Shown: positions 37,067 to 44,932 of the stretch, piece by piece
Layout: the number at the start of each line of letters is the position of its first letter
How positions within the stretch are numbered: the stretch's first letter is position 1
Assembly (NCBI GenBank): GCA_030068525.1
Contig: JASJOS010000005.1
Coordinates: forward strand, 124,001 to 188,000
Source of the DNA: Xanthocytophaga flava
Lineage (GTDB): Bacteria; Bacteroidota; Bacteroidia; Cytophagales; 172606-1
Reading direction: 5' to 3'
Length of the DNA: 64,000 nucleotides
Translations under genes and position numbers: made by a program
Notes under the pieces: model-generated
Told to the model about the DNA's origin: nothing
Databases searched by the model: none
Seen by the model: the letters and a program-made list of their open reading frames with translations, nothing else

Positions 37067-37074
37067 CAAAGTTA
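37067..37074 (-). promoter_or_regulatory. Candidate -7 box of the ELWxxDGT gene
   Basis: On the minus strand TAACTTTG fits TAnnTTTG and ends 28 bases before the start codon. A matching -33 box is not clear. Confidence 0.45.
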
Positions 37075-37481
37075 CAAAACTTAGTAGTAATCCTTACAGT
37101 CTATCATATTACTGTGAGTAAAAGTTATTTAGAGACGTTATATCGTTTAAGCAATTTATGCGTCTATACTCCCTTATCGCTTAATCAGCACTCAAAGTTA
37201 TTTATGATGTTAAAACAGACTCATACATTATTTACCAAAATGTATAATCTGATTTTGCTCATTCAGCTCTTTTATTTCTATCCCGTTATTTGGTAGTTAG
37301 TGGCATGCGTATACATAACCTCATAAACAATATACAAACTGTAGAAAAACTTACACTTATCCCTCGTTAACTCAATGTGGCGAAGTGGCATTATTCTATT
37401 TAATGAAAGACTAAGATTTGTAATAACTACTAATTCATTACAAGTCTGTAGCCAACTATTCATTTTTCATAATTGTAACTC

Positions 37482-37489
37482 TATTTTTG
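37482..37489 (+). promoter_or_regulatory. Candidate -7 box of the 334-residue lipoprotein gene
   Basis: TATTTTTG fits TAnnTTTG exactly and lies 55 bases before the ATG. The upstream element is not clear. Confidence 0.45.
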
Positions 37490-37544
37490 CACCTCTCGTA
37501 AAAGAGAATGAGAAGTATTTTTTTCATCAAATTTAAACAGTGAT

Positions 37545-38549
37545 ATGAAACTTTTAAACTATTCATTTGCAACAGCTATGCGACTGCCATTACGATTATT
37601 AGCGTATGTTTTGCCTGTAATGGTCTTATTATCATCTTGTGATTCTACAGATGGAGATCCTTTGGATCAGACAGAACCATTTGAAAACAATGGTACTGTT
37701 AATATCGAATTAGTTCCTAACAAGAACAATTACAGTGTTGCTCCTGGACAGAAGGTAATCTTATCTTTGAAGATTACGAAAGCAACAGGTGGCAACCGTC
37801 CTCAGAAACTTCGTTTGTATGAAACATCTACTGTTGGTACAAAAGAAAATGAAGCTTTTGAAAAGATTGATCTGAAAAATACAGATGAACAAACAAAAAC
37901 AATTGAATACACAGCTCCAAACACTAATGGAACTACGTATCTGTATTTCGAGGTAGACGAAAGCGGTGATAAATATAAAACGACCTATGTAACTATTACT
38001 GTAGGGGGAACAGAAGCATATGCACAATGGGATAACATTACTTTAGGAGCGCAAGCTGATGCTACTGCATCACGTTTTGCATCTGCTTCAGGTATTATTT
38101 ATACTTCTTGTGACTTGGCTAATGGAACAAGTGCAGATGGAACAACTGCAGAAGGAAACTTAAAGTATGTTGATATTGTATATCGTATTCTTCCTAAGGC
38201 TGCTCCTGTTACTCCTACTCTGATGTCAAATCCAGAAGCAACTTCAGATACTTATGGATTCAGCACATCAGCAACTTGTGAGGGTACAACCTTCTCAACA
38301 AAAGGTGGACGTGATAGCTATTTTGCAGCAGCCCCTGTTGGTACTGATTTTGCCTCTGCTGATGCTACAGTATTAAATGGATTATCTGTATCTACTAGTT
38401 CTGCAAAAAGCATTAGTGTGGTTAAAGGTGGTACATATGCATTCTTAAACTCAGATGGGCAAAAAGGTCTGATCTACGTTAATGATATTCCTTCAGTGCC
38501 TAACAATGGAACAGGAACTATCACTATCAGTGTAAAAGTACTACGTTAA
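37545..38549 (+). CDS. Secreted lipoprotein of unknown function, 334 residues
   Basis: The signal region ends in a lipobox (LLAYVLPVMVLLSSC, Cys at residue 32) followed by acidic SDS-like residues that favour surface export in Bacteroidota (DSTDGDPLDQTEPFENN). Residues about 50-155 look like an immunoglobulin-like beta domain (VNIELVPNKNNYSVAPGQKV, then IEYTAPNTNGTTYLYFEVDE). The rest is rich in Thr, Ser, Ala and Gly with beta character. Codon use is strongly biased and simple, which hints at high expression. I recognise no named family. It ends before a strong bidirectional terminator. Confidence 0.8.
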   Translation: MKLLNYSFATAMRLPLRLLAYVLPVMVLLSSCDSTDGDPLDQTEPFENNGTVNIELVPNKNNYSVAPGQKVILSLKITKATGGNRPQKLRLYETSTVGTKENEAFEKIDLKNTDEQTKTIEYTAPNTNGTTYLYFEVDESGDKYKTTYVTITVGGTEAYAQWDNITLGAQADATASRFASASGIIYTSCDLANGTSADGTTAEGNLKYVDIVYRILPKAAPVTPTLMSNPEATSDTYGFSTSATCEGTTFSTKGGRDSYFAAAPVGTDFASADATVLNGLSVSTSSAKSISVVKGGTYAFLNSDGQKGLIYVNDIPSVPNNGTGTITISVKVLR

Positions 38550-38576
38550 TAAAAATAAAGAGATAAATCTTTCATC

Positions 38577-38608
38577 AAGCCCTTCCTCTTCAAAACAGGA
38601 AGGGCTTC
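38577..38608. terminator. Bidirectional terminator
   Basis: AAGCCCTTCCT and AGGAAGGGCTT pair around a 9-base loop between the convergent lipoprotein and maf genes. The U-tract is modest. Confidence 0.75.
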
Positions 38609-38614
38609 TTGTTT

Positions 38615-39181
38615 CTACCAAGTTTTCAACACCTCATATACCTTATGAATAGGTAGCCCCATCACATTAAAATAGGAGCCTATAATCTTCTCTACTCCAA
38701 CCATTCCCATCCATTCCTGTGCCCCATATGCACCTGCTTTGTCAAAAGGTTGGTATTTCTCTATATAATATTCGATTTCATTATCTGTCAGAGCCTTGAA
38801 ATAGACCTCTGTCCGATCTGAGAACACAATTTTCTTCTGAGATGATACAATACAAACGCCTGTAATTACTTCATGCATCTTTCCAGAAAGCAGCTTTAAC
38901 ATAACTTTAGCTTCTTCCTTATCCACTGGTTTATTCAGAATCTGATTTCCAATAATGACCACAGTATCTGCAGATACCACAATCTCGTTATGAATCTCAC
39001 TGACAAAAGCAGCGGCTTTTTTCTCAGCAAGGAATACAGGCACATCCTGCAAAGGCATATCCGCAGGAAAATCTTCAGCCACATTTTTAGACTGTACACT
39101 GAATGTAAATCCGGCATCACACATCAGTTGCTGCCGACGGGGCGAATTAGACGCCAGTATAATAGGAGGTAACGAAAGCAT
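38615..39181 (-). CDS. maf: Maf-family nucleoside triphosphate pyrophosphatase
   Basis: This 188-residue enzyme hydrolyses dTTP/UTP or modified nucleotides to monophosphates, a house-cleaning role. Landmarks are IILASNSPRRQQLMCDAGF, VVSADTVVIIGNQILNKPVD, LLSGKMHEVITGVCI, YIEKYQPFDKAGAYGAQEW and GSYFNVMGLPIHKVYEVL. The QPFDKAGAYG motif with GSYFNVMGLP is complete. It stands alone and is convergent with the preceding lipoprotein gene. Assignment to the YhdE-type (dTTP/UTP) group is likely but not certain. Confidence 0.94.
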   Translation of the reverse strand: MLSLPPIILASNSPRRQQLMCDAGFTFSVQSKNVAEDFPADMPLQDVPVFLAEKKAAAFVSEIHNEIVVSADTVVIIGNQILNKPVDKEEAKVMLKLLSGKMHEVITGVCIVSSQKKIVFSDRTEVYFKALTDNEIEYYIEKYQPFDKAGAYGAQEWMGMVGVEKIIGSYFNVMGLPIHKVYEVLKTW

Positions 39182-39326
39182 GTATGGTTAATTCAGGTTA
39201 TATAATGACTCTTTATCTGCCTACAAAACTACATTTTTCATAATATTCTAAAATTTTTCATTTTCCTGCCAGCGTTTCTTCTGCATACTGCGTCTGGAGA
39301 TATATGTTTCACTAGCTATTCCAATT

Positions 39327-40547
39327 ATGAAAACTATGTATCTCTTCATCAGGTATGTACCGGCCATATTTGCTCTCAGTACTTTTGTCGGTATTCTTAG
39401 TGGCTGTAAAGAAGAAAATATCTCTGCACGTACTACCTCTGAAACGATCTTTACATTACAGGTAAAGGCTATTTCAGATCCACTAAATAAAAAATATGTG
39501 GTAGTAGGAGATAAAGATGGAAATGTACTTTCCTACAAAGAACTGCTGGCGAATACAACGCTTACATTTAATAGACCAGAGAATTATACTGGTAAAGAGT
39601 TAACTATTACCTATGTATACTGGAATGCCACCTATAATTCCTATAATCTGATAACAACCCAACAGGTGCAGACTGGAAGTGAATGGACTTGGGATAATGG
39701 CGTTCCTGAAGCTTCACCCACTTATAGCGCAGCCTTTCAGGTAACCAATGTGCCACCAAATGTTTTTCGATTGGTTTCAAGCAGTAGTGGTAATGGAGGT
39801 TTACAACCAGGGGTGTCTTATCCTCTAACTCTTTATAAGACTTCTGAAAATATAAGGATGCGGCTGGAATTTACAGACAACCAACCCAATAAATACTATT
39901 TATTACAAAACGTCCAGGCCAATAAAACCTACACAGTAGATCTATCTGCTTTTGAAACAGGTATTTCAAAAACACTTACCCTAAAAGAACCCGGTTTCGG
40001 GCTCCAAATAGTTTCTATGGGTATTACGAGACAGAATAAATCGGAAGGTGTATTTGAAGATGGAATTATAAGACACCCAAATCTGGAACAACCGATTACC
40101 TCTTTTCATGTAACCTATCCCAATGTATCAGTGGATAATTTCTGGCTTTACGCCGCATTAGACAAGGATTTGTCACAAAGCACGCTATATGAGAAAGAAC
40201 AACTACAGGTATTTCTTACCAGCAGTTCCATCCCTGAGGTTCTCCCTACACTGGATGCAGACATTGAGGTTCAAAATACATCTGCTCAAAACTTTCAAAT
40301 GACTACAATAGGAGAGTATGATTCATACACAGTAGGTTGGACTAAAGCAGTTGCTAATCCTACTCCTAGTAATCCAACACTATCCTGGGCTCTCATCGGA
40401 AATTCTCAAGGTGTTGTTACAGCACAACTACCATCTGTACCACAGGAACTCATACAAACCATCCCGGTTGATTTGAAGTGCAGATATATACAGTTAAGCA
40501 AGGGAAGTGGTGAGAATACGTCATCCAGGACAAGAATGTTAAAATAA
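39327..40547 (+). CDS. Lipoprotein of unknown function upstream of the sigma-factor pair
   Basis: This 406-residue protein has a lipobox ending at Cys27 (VGILSGC). The remainder is beta-rich: FTLQVKAISDPLNKKYVVVG, then repeated strands, and ends with a basic low-complexity tail (NTSSRTRMLK). It has no transmembrane segments beyond the signal. It is followed after 162 bases by the ECF sigma gene on the same strand, without a terminator I can see, so the three genes may be one unit in which the lipoprotein is a surface sensor or target. That role is inference only. Confidence 0.75.
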   Translation: MKTMYLFIRYVPAIFALSTFVGILSGCKEENISARTTSETIFTLQVKAISDPLNKKYVVVGDKDGNVLSYKELLANTTLTFNRPENYTGKELTITYVYWNATYNSYNLITTQQVQTGSEWTWDNGVPEASPTYSAAFQVTNVPPNVFRLVSSSSGNGGLQPGVSYPLTLYKTSENIRMRLEFTDNQPNKYYLLQNVQANKTYTVDLSAFETGISKTLTLKEPGFGLQIVSMGITRQNKSEGVFEDGIIRHPNLEQPITSFHVTYPNVSVDNFWLYAALDKDLSQSTLYEKEQLQVFLTSSSIPEVLPTLDADIEVQNTSAQNFQMTTIGEYDSYTVGWTKAVANPTPSNPTLSWALIGNSQGVVTAQLPSVPQELIQTIPVDLKCRYIQLSKGSGENTSSRTRMLK

Positions 40548-40709
40548 AATATAAATAGCTGATCGTTTGATTGTTATATTACTAGTCACTCAATACAGAA
40601 CAACCTATCAACCAACTTTTATTCCTAAGCATCCAATTCTATTAATTCGTCTATCCAGCCAGACTTACAACATATCGTTACACAATGTGTAAAAGGCAAT
40701 GAAAATGCC

Positions 40710-41210
40710 ATGAAACAGTTCTACCAGCACTTTCATGGCTATGCCTTATCTGTTTGTATTGCCTATACAGACAATCAGGATGATGCCGTAGAGATTATGA
40801 ATGATGGTTTTCTCAAAGCATTTCACAGTTTAAGCAAACAGCAGAATATTGATACACTGAAAGGCTGGCTTCGAAGAATTATGGTAAATACAGCTATTGA
40901 CCATTACAGGCGTAATCAGCATCTGAGAAATAATAAGCCACTGGAGAAAGCCAGAATATATCCAACCAAAGACTATGGAGATGAATATGTGTATGCACAA
41001 CTTTCGGCAGAGGAAATTTTGAAACAGGTTCAACAATTACCTGCCCCCTATCGAATGGTATTCAGTCTGTATGTACTGGAAGGATACTCACATCGTGAAA
41101 TAGCCGAAAAATTAGGAATTGCGGAAAGTACATCCAGATCGCATCTAAGTGAAGCCAACAACCGACTACGGGAATTACTAACCTTACAAGCGAAGAAAAA
41201 TCATGTCTAA
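40710..41210 (+). CDS. ECF-type RNA polymerase sigma factor (true start probably upstream, non-ATG)
   Basis: The protein has sigma region 2 (YALSVCIAYTDNQDDAVEIM, NDGFLKAFHSL, LKGWLRRIMVNTAIDHYRRN) and region 4 (LPAPYRMVFSLYVLEGYSHR, EIAEKLGIAESTSRSHLSEA). ATG 40710 falls inside region 2: in-frame codons before it encode PDLQHIVTQCVKGNENAMKQ, the usual sigma N-terminus. Between the stop at 40626 and 40710 there is no in-frame ATG, GTG or TTG; ATT at 40641 would give a protein of normal length. The stop overlaps the start of the VWA-like membrane gene by 8 bases, suggesting translational coupling and a sigma/anti-sigma relation. Confidence 0.9.
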   Translation: MKQFYQHFHGYALSVCIAYTDNQDDAVEIMNDGFLKAFHSLSKQQNIDTLKGWLRRIMVNTAIDHYRRNQHLRNNKPLEKARIYPTKDYGDEYVYAQLSAEEILKQVQQLPAPYRMVFSLYVLEGYSHREIAEKLGIAESTSRSHLSEANNRLRELLTLQAKKNHV

Positions 41211-42384
41211 TCAGGAAGAGCAACGTTTACATGATCTGGTAAGAGAGGCCATGGGACAAATCCAGCCATCTTATGAAGAATTACATTGGGAAAAAATGCA
41301 GGGTAAACTTCATAAGATACCTCACTACCCAAACTGGCTCTGGATAGGAAGCGTTACATGTATAGTAATACTAATCAGTTGGTTTATTTGGCAGAATAAC
41401 AATGTAGATACTTCTCTTACTAAAACTTCATCTGTGGCAACTACTTCCCGGTCTCACACAGAACGATCCAAAGCATTACTATCTATTGCACCTGAACTAG
41501 CAGATACTGTTAGTAAAGCTATTTCTTTGCAGCCTATACATAACTATACAAGTAAGGAAGAAAATCCTGATTTCAAAACAGAGTCGCCAATAGGCTATCC
41601 GGTAGAATCTCTGATTACAAAAACAATCCTGCCAAATCCTATTGTATATCCGGAAATCAGTTTCAATCAGCCAATTGAAGAGGATATACGAAAAAGAATC
41701 GAACAGAGAATTTTGACTTCAGATTCTATAATCACTAAAGTATGGGAGAGAAATAAAAGTAACTGGCGCACTGTGGCTCTTGTGGGTGACTTTACATCCA
41801 GTATGTATCCATATGCAATAGAACTCTTTACCTGGCTGGACAAAAACCGAAGAAACAAATCCATTCAAGGGGCAGTATTCTTTACAGATTGTGATAGCCT
41901 TGGACAGGAAACAATCCCTGATCAGACCTCTGGAAAGATGTTCACTATCCGTGATTGGGAAAAAGCCAATGTGCTATCGACCTTTATTGATGCGTCACGC
42001 AATACACAGCGAAATATCAGGCTCGCCGAGAACGATCTGGAAGCTATTCTCTATGCACAAAACATATTTCCTACTATACAATCCTTTGTGCTCATTGCAG
42101 ACAATGGCAGCCCGATCAAAGACATGCATCTGCTCTCTCAGATAAAGACACCTGTACACATCATAGTATGTGGATCTACCTATGAAGAAAATACAGGCAT
42201 TCAGCCTGACCTGATTCAACTGGCTGTAACAACCAAAGGCTCTCTACATACAGCAGAAACCGATCTTAGTAATCTGGCTACTATAAAACCAGGAGTACGG
42301 GTAGAAGTAGGAGGTAAAAGTTATAAATACAAAAAAGGACATTTTGTATTGCGTAAATTCCATCAATTCTGGAAACAAAAATAA
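41203..42384 (+). CDS. Single-pass membrane protein with VWA-like domain, candidate anti-sigma partner
   Basis: This 393-residue protein has a cytoplasmic N-terminus of about 43 residues (EEQRLHDLVREAMGQIQPSY), one transmembrane helix (about 44-63: WLWIGSVTCIVILISWFIW), and an extracytoplasmic part. After a low-complexity linker comes a von-Willebrand-A-like domain starting NWRTVALVGDFTSSMYPYA, where DFTSSM (196-201) resembles the D-x-S-x-S metal site, and continuing with FVLIADNGSPIKDMHLL and VHIIVCGSTYEENTG. It overlaps the sigma gene by 8 bases. The short cytoplasmic part could hold the sigma factor while the VWA domain senses a periplasmic protein. That role is inferred; the anti-sigma motif is not recognisable. 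Confidence 0.8.
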   Translation: MSNQEEQRLHDLVREAMGQIQPSYEELHWEKMQGKLHKIPHYPNWLWIGSVTCIVILISWFIWQNNNVDTSLTKTSSVATTSRSHTERSKALLSIAPELADTVSKAISLQPIHNYTSKEENPDFKTESPIGYPVESLITKTILPNPIVYPEISFNQPIEEDIRKRIEQRILTSDSIITKVWERNKSNWRTVALVGDFTSSMYPYAIELFTWLDKNRRNKSIQGAVFFTDCDSLGQETIPDQTSGKMFTIRDWEKANVLSTFIDASRNTQRNIRLAENDLEAILYAQNIFPTIQSFVLIADNGSPIKDMHLLSQIKTPVHIIVCGSTYEENTGIQPDLIQLAVTTKGSLHTAETDLSNLATIKPGVRVEVGGKSYKYKKGHFVLRKFHQFWKQK

Positions 42385-42428
42385 AAACGTTCTGTCATTC
42401 TGATAATACAGATGACAGAACGTTTTCT
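42385..42428. terminator. Bidirectional terminator
   Basis: The long stem AAACGTTCTGTCATCTG-like (left 42385-42402, right 42409-42426, one unpaired T) lies between the convergent VWA and NADAR genes, with T-rich ends. Confidence 0.8.
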
Positions 42429-42441
42429 TAAACATATAAAC

Positions 42442-42993
42442 TTATCCTTTACCTAGCACATCCCTTGCTTCCATCAGAGCGAATCCTAACAGGTTTTCAC
42501 CCTTCCATTTACGAGGATTCTCAATATCTGGATTGTCTTTAGCCATCCCGATTCCCCATATCCTATCGACAGGACTAGCTTCAACTAATATACGATCACC
42601 TGTATTCAGAAGGTATTCTCTTAAATCCGGATGTTGAGAGAACTTATAGATATTCCCTTGTTTTACATACTCATACTTGTTCTCATCCCATACAACAGGA
42701 TCAAAATTGCGGACCTCTCGTCCCAGTTTCTTTGCTTCTGCCGGAGTCTTTGCTACCAGGATCTTTTTCAATGTCTCTTCATCAGTAAACAAACGAGCTT
42801 TATGAGCCATCATCCAATGTTCAGCTGTCTGGTATACAATAGCGTCTACCTCAAAAGCAGATAACCACCATTGGCTAAAACAAGTATCTTTTATTGACCC
42901 ATCCTTACTGGGTTGATGTCCCCAAAAGAAGACATACTTTAACCGTTCATTCGCTTCATACTTTTTAATCAGCCAGTCTAAATGATATTTCAT
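42442..42993 (-). CDS. NADAR-family protein (YbiA-like)
   Basis: From ATG 42993 the protein has 183 residues: KYVFFWGHQPSKDGSIKDTC, FSQWWLSAFEVDAIVYQTAE, HWMMAHKARLF, AEAKKLGREVRNFDPVVW and NTGDRILVEASPVDRIWGIG, the full set of NADAR (DUF1768) motifs. Family members are N-glycosidases acting on riboflavin intermediates or, in some lineages, on ADP-ribosylated nucleic acid. The longer frame to 43062 overlaps the preceding gene and is not favoured. It is the last gene of a leftward run with a C45-type amidase and an M28 peptidase. Confidence 0.9.
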   Translation of the reverse strand: MKYHLDWLIKKYEANERLKYVFFWGHQPSKDGSIKDTCFSQWWLSAFEVDAIVYQTAEHWMMAHKARLFTDEETLKKILVAKTPAEAKKLGREVRNFDPVVWDENKYEYVKQGNIYKFSQHPDLREYLLNTGDRILVEASPVDRIWGIGMAKDNPDIENPRKWKGENLLGFALMEARDVLGKG

Positions 42994-43027
42994 AGTTGTT
43001 CTTTGTAGTGGTAAAATTTTTATTGTC

Positions 43028-43966
43028 TTATTGTATAGTAATTGAAGAATTTTCCAGATCAAATACCATCTGTTGAACGGTAATTCCCATCTTTACATGA
43101 GTATCACTCAAAATCTCCAGACAAACCGCTGTGGTATTAGGAGTTTTCATTGATAATAATTCATTGGTCCGGTCAAATCTTCCACAGGATGATTGCTGCA
43201 ACACATCGCCTGTTTTTAATTCATTGGTAAACTCACGATAGTTATTAGTAACAATCAGATGGCCATTTTGAGGATAACACAACGCGTATTTTCTGGGAGT
43301 TCGTTCGATAACAACCATTTCGTCAGCTTGCGTACCAACCAACATCAATAAACAATCTGATGCAATCTCTGTTTTACTCAACATATCTTTCGCCTCTTCA
43401 AATGAATTAGCATTCTCTAGCGCATCTCTAATAAGCAACGTAATAGGAGGAGCCAGATTAGGACTTTCTGTACTGGACACCGCATTTAATGTAATTGAAA
43501 ACTTGCCAGGTTTGAAGCCAGAAAGCACACCCGCAAAACCAATCCAACTCACAGCAGAATAAAGCGTCTCTCCATTACGTGTAAAATGAAAAATTTTTGT
43601 ATGTTTCTTCAATGCATCATTTTCTGTCCACCAGTCCAGGTTTCGAGCATGTAGATTACCTCTTCCAGTAGTCACAGCAAAAGCTGTGCATCCAAAGACA
43701 AATTTTAATGCATCATAATATAGGTTGGTAAGTAAGATTTCATTTTCCGAAAACTGAGAAAAGGCAGTTATACTTTGAATTTCCTGTAAGTATTCTTTTT
43801 TTACAAATGTAGCTTTATAGTAGTCAATGGCATCCTGAAAGAAACTCACATCTCCCAAATCTTTCAGATAATAACCAATCAATACATCAACCTCGCTCTG
43901 GTAATTCAGCAAAAAATTCCATCGGGACTGAGGTGGCAAGTCCAGATTTATTATCAATTCTTCCAT
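43028..43966 (-). CDS. C45/acid-ceramidase-like Ntn amidohydrolase
   Basis: This 312-residue protein resembles N-acylethanolamine acid amidase and related Ntn hydrolases. The FGCTAFAV segment offers the Cys nucleophile (about residue 93) at the start of the catalytic domain; NLHARNLDWW supplies the conserved Arg and Asp, and IVTNNYREF the later Asn region. In active family members the peptide before Cys is cleaved to free it; here about 92 residues precede it, consistent with an alpha subunit released by self-cleavage. No signal peptide is seen, so it should be cytoplasmic. It is 5 bases after the M28 gene. Confidence 0.82.
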   Translation of the reverse strand: MEELIINLDLPPQSRWNFLLNYQSEVDVLIGYYLKDLGDVSFFQDAIDYYKATFVKKEYLQEIQSITAFSQFSENEILLTNLYYDALKFVFGCTAFAVTTGRGNLHARNLDWWTENDALKKHTKIFHFTRNGETLYSAVSWIGFAGVLSGFKPGKFSITLNAVSSTESPNLAPPITLLIRDALENANSFEEAKDMLSKTEIASDCLLMLVGTQADEMVVIERTPRKYALCYPQNGHLIVTNNYREFTNELKTGDVLQQSSCGRFDRTNELLSMKTPNTTAVCLEILSDTHVKMGITVQQMVFDLENSSITIQ

Positions 43967-43971
43967 ACTAC

Positions 43972-44766
43972 TTATTTGTCGAGTGCCAGCAATGTTTGCC
44001 AGATTAGGTTTGAAGTCATTTGTAAGCTTTCTTCAGAAAGATGTTCACTAAGATCAGAAGGTTGATGATAATGCTTAAATAGAGGTGCCTGAGTTATTAT
44101 TTCCCACAATGTAGCCTGATCTACATCAAATTCCTGGGCTTTATAGTAATGCCACGCTACTTCAATATCTTTCTCAGAAATACAGGTTATGGAGAATGCA
44201 TCAGCCAGGCCTGCTTTCTGAAAACTCATATGATCAGCTTGGTTGGTAACGATACGATCAAATCTGCGGGTAAATATATTATGCGCGTTGGCTGTAGCTT
44301 CCAACGTTTTGAGAACTCGCCCTTTGCTTTTTTCTGTCAATGACCATAATGCCAGACGATCACCTTGCCCCACCATTTCCAGGTTAATTAACCCTGTCAT
44401 CCCATGTATTCCCAGTTGCTTTACATAAGCCGTAGAACCTTTCAAATTTCGCTCTTCTTCATCGAAGAAAAAGAATCCAATCCCTAAAGACTTTAACGGT
44501 TTAATTTGATTTCGTCGGATTAGGTCAAGGCATACAGCTATCGCAGAAGCATTATCATTGGCCCCAGGCGAATTCTTCACTACATCAAAATGTGAACTTA
44601 TCCCTATCCATTGGGGTCGCCCGGAAGGCAACAAGATGTTTCTTCCGGTAGCATAGGGATGTATTTCATAAGGTATTCCCCAGCGGATAAGGGTTTGTTC
44701 AATGAATTCACTCCGTTGGTGATCACTTTTTCCTTCTAACTTCTTTATAATTTCCAGCAGTTGCAT
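43972..44766 (-). CDS. M28-family zinc aminopeptidase
   Basis: This 264-residue cytoplasmic protein (no signal peptide) has the di-zinc ligands of M28: His-Asp in ISSHFDVV, Asp in SPGANDNASAIAVCLDL, Glu-Glu in FFFFDEEERNLKGS, Glu in LINLEMVG, and His in LFKHYHQPSDLSEHL. It likely removes N-terminal amino acids from short peptides. It is the first gene of the leftward M28-C45-NADAR run, with only 5 bases to the next gene, strongly suggesting co-translation. The gene has its start at MQLLEIIKKL. Confidence 0.9.
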   Translation of the reverse strand: MQLLEIIKKLEGKSDHQRSEFIEQTLIRWGIPYEIHPYATGRNILLPSGRPQWIGISSHFDVVKNSPGANDNASAIAVCLDLIRRNQIKPLKSLGIGFFFFDEEERNLKGSTAYVKQLGIHGMTGLINLEMVGQGDRLALWSLTEKSKGRVLKTLEATANAHNIFTRRFDRIVTNQADHMSFQKAGLADAFSITCISEKDIEVAWHYYKAQEFDVDQATLWEIITQAPLFKHYHQPSDLSEHLSEESLQMTSNLIWQTLLALDK

Positions 44767-44868
44767 GTACAGCTATTCTTTTTCCGCAATTTATAAAGAG
44801 TATTGAGTATGCATTACACTTTTGTGATTAAAAAAACCTTTTCAAAACACAAAATAGATCCACAAATA

Positions 44869-44908
44869 AACAAACATCCCACTTAATATATTAAGTGGGA
44901 TGTTTGTT
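44869..44908. terminator. Perfect 40-bp palindrome, terminator of the SusCD operon
   Basis: AACAAACATCCCACTTAATA is followed immediately by its exact complement with no loop bases. It lies 24 bases beyond the SusD stop. The perfect symmetry lets it act on both strands and could also form a cruciform. Confidence 0.8.
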
Positions 44909-44932
44909 AGTAAAGGTTATATTTTAAAAGAA

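Larger units (their letters stand above)
37039..37544. other. Intergenic region between divergent surface-protein genes
   Basis: This 506-base AT-rich region contains one promoter box for each flanking gene (listed separately). The open frames in it are short and random in composition. Confidence 0.5.

Noticed and set aside
37054-37463. Short frames of 80 and 61 codons in the gap between two surface-protein genes
   Set aside because: Random composition and no start signals; one overlaps the likely promoter of the ELWxxDGT gene.
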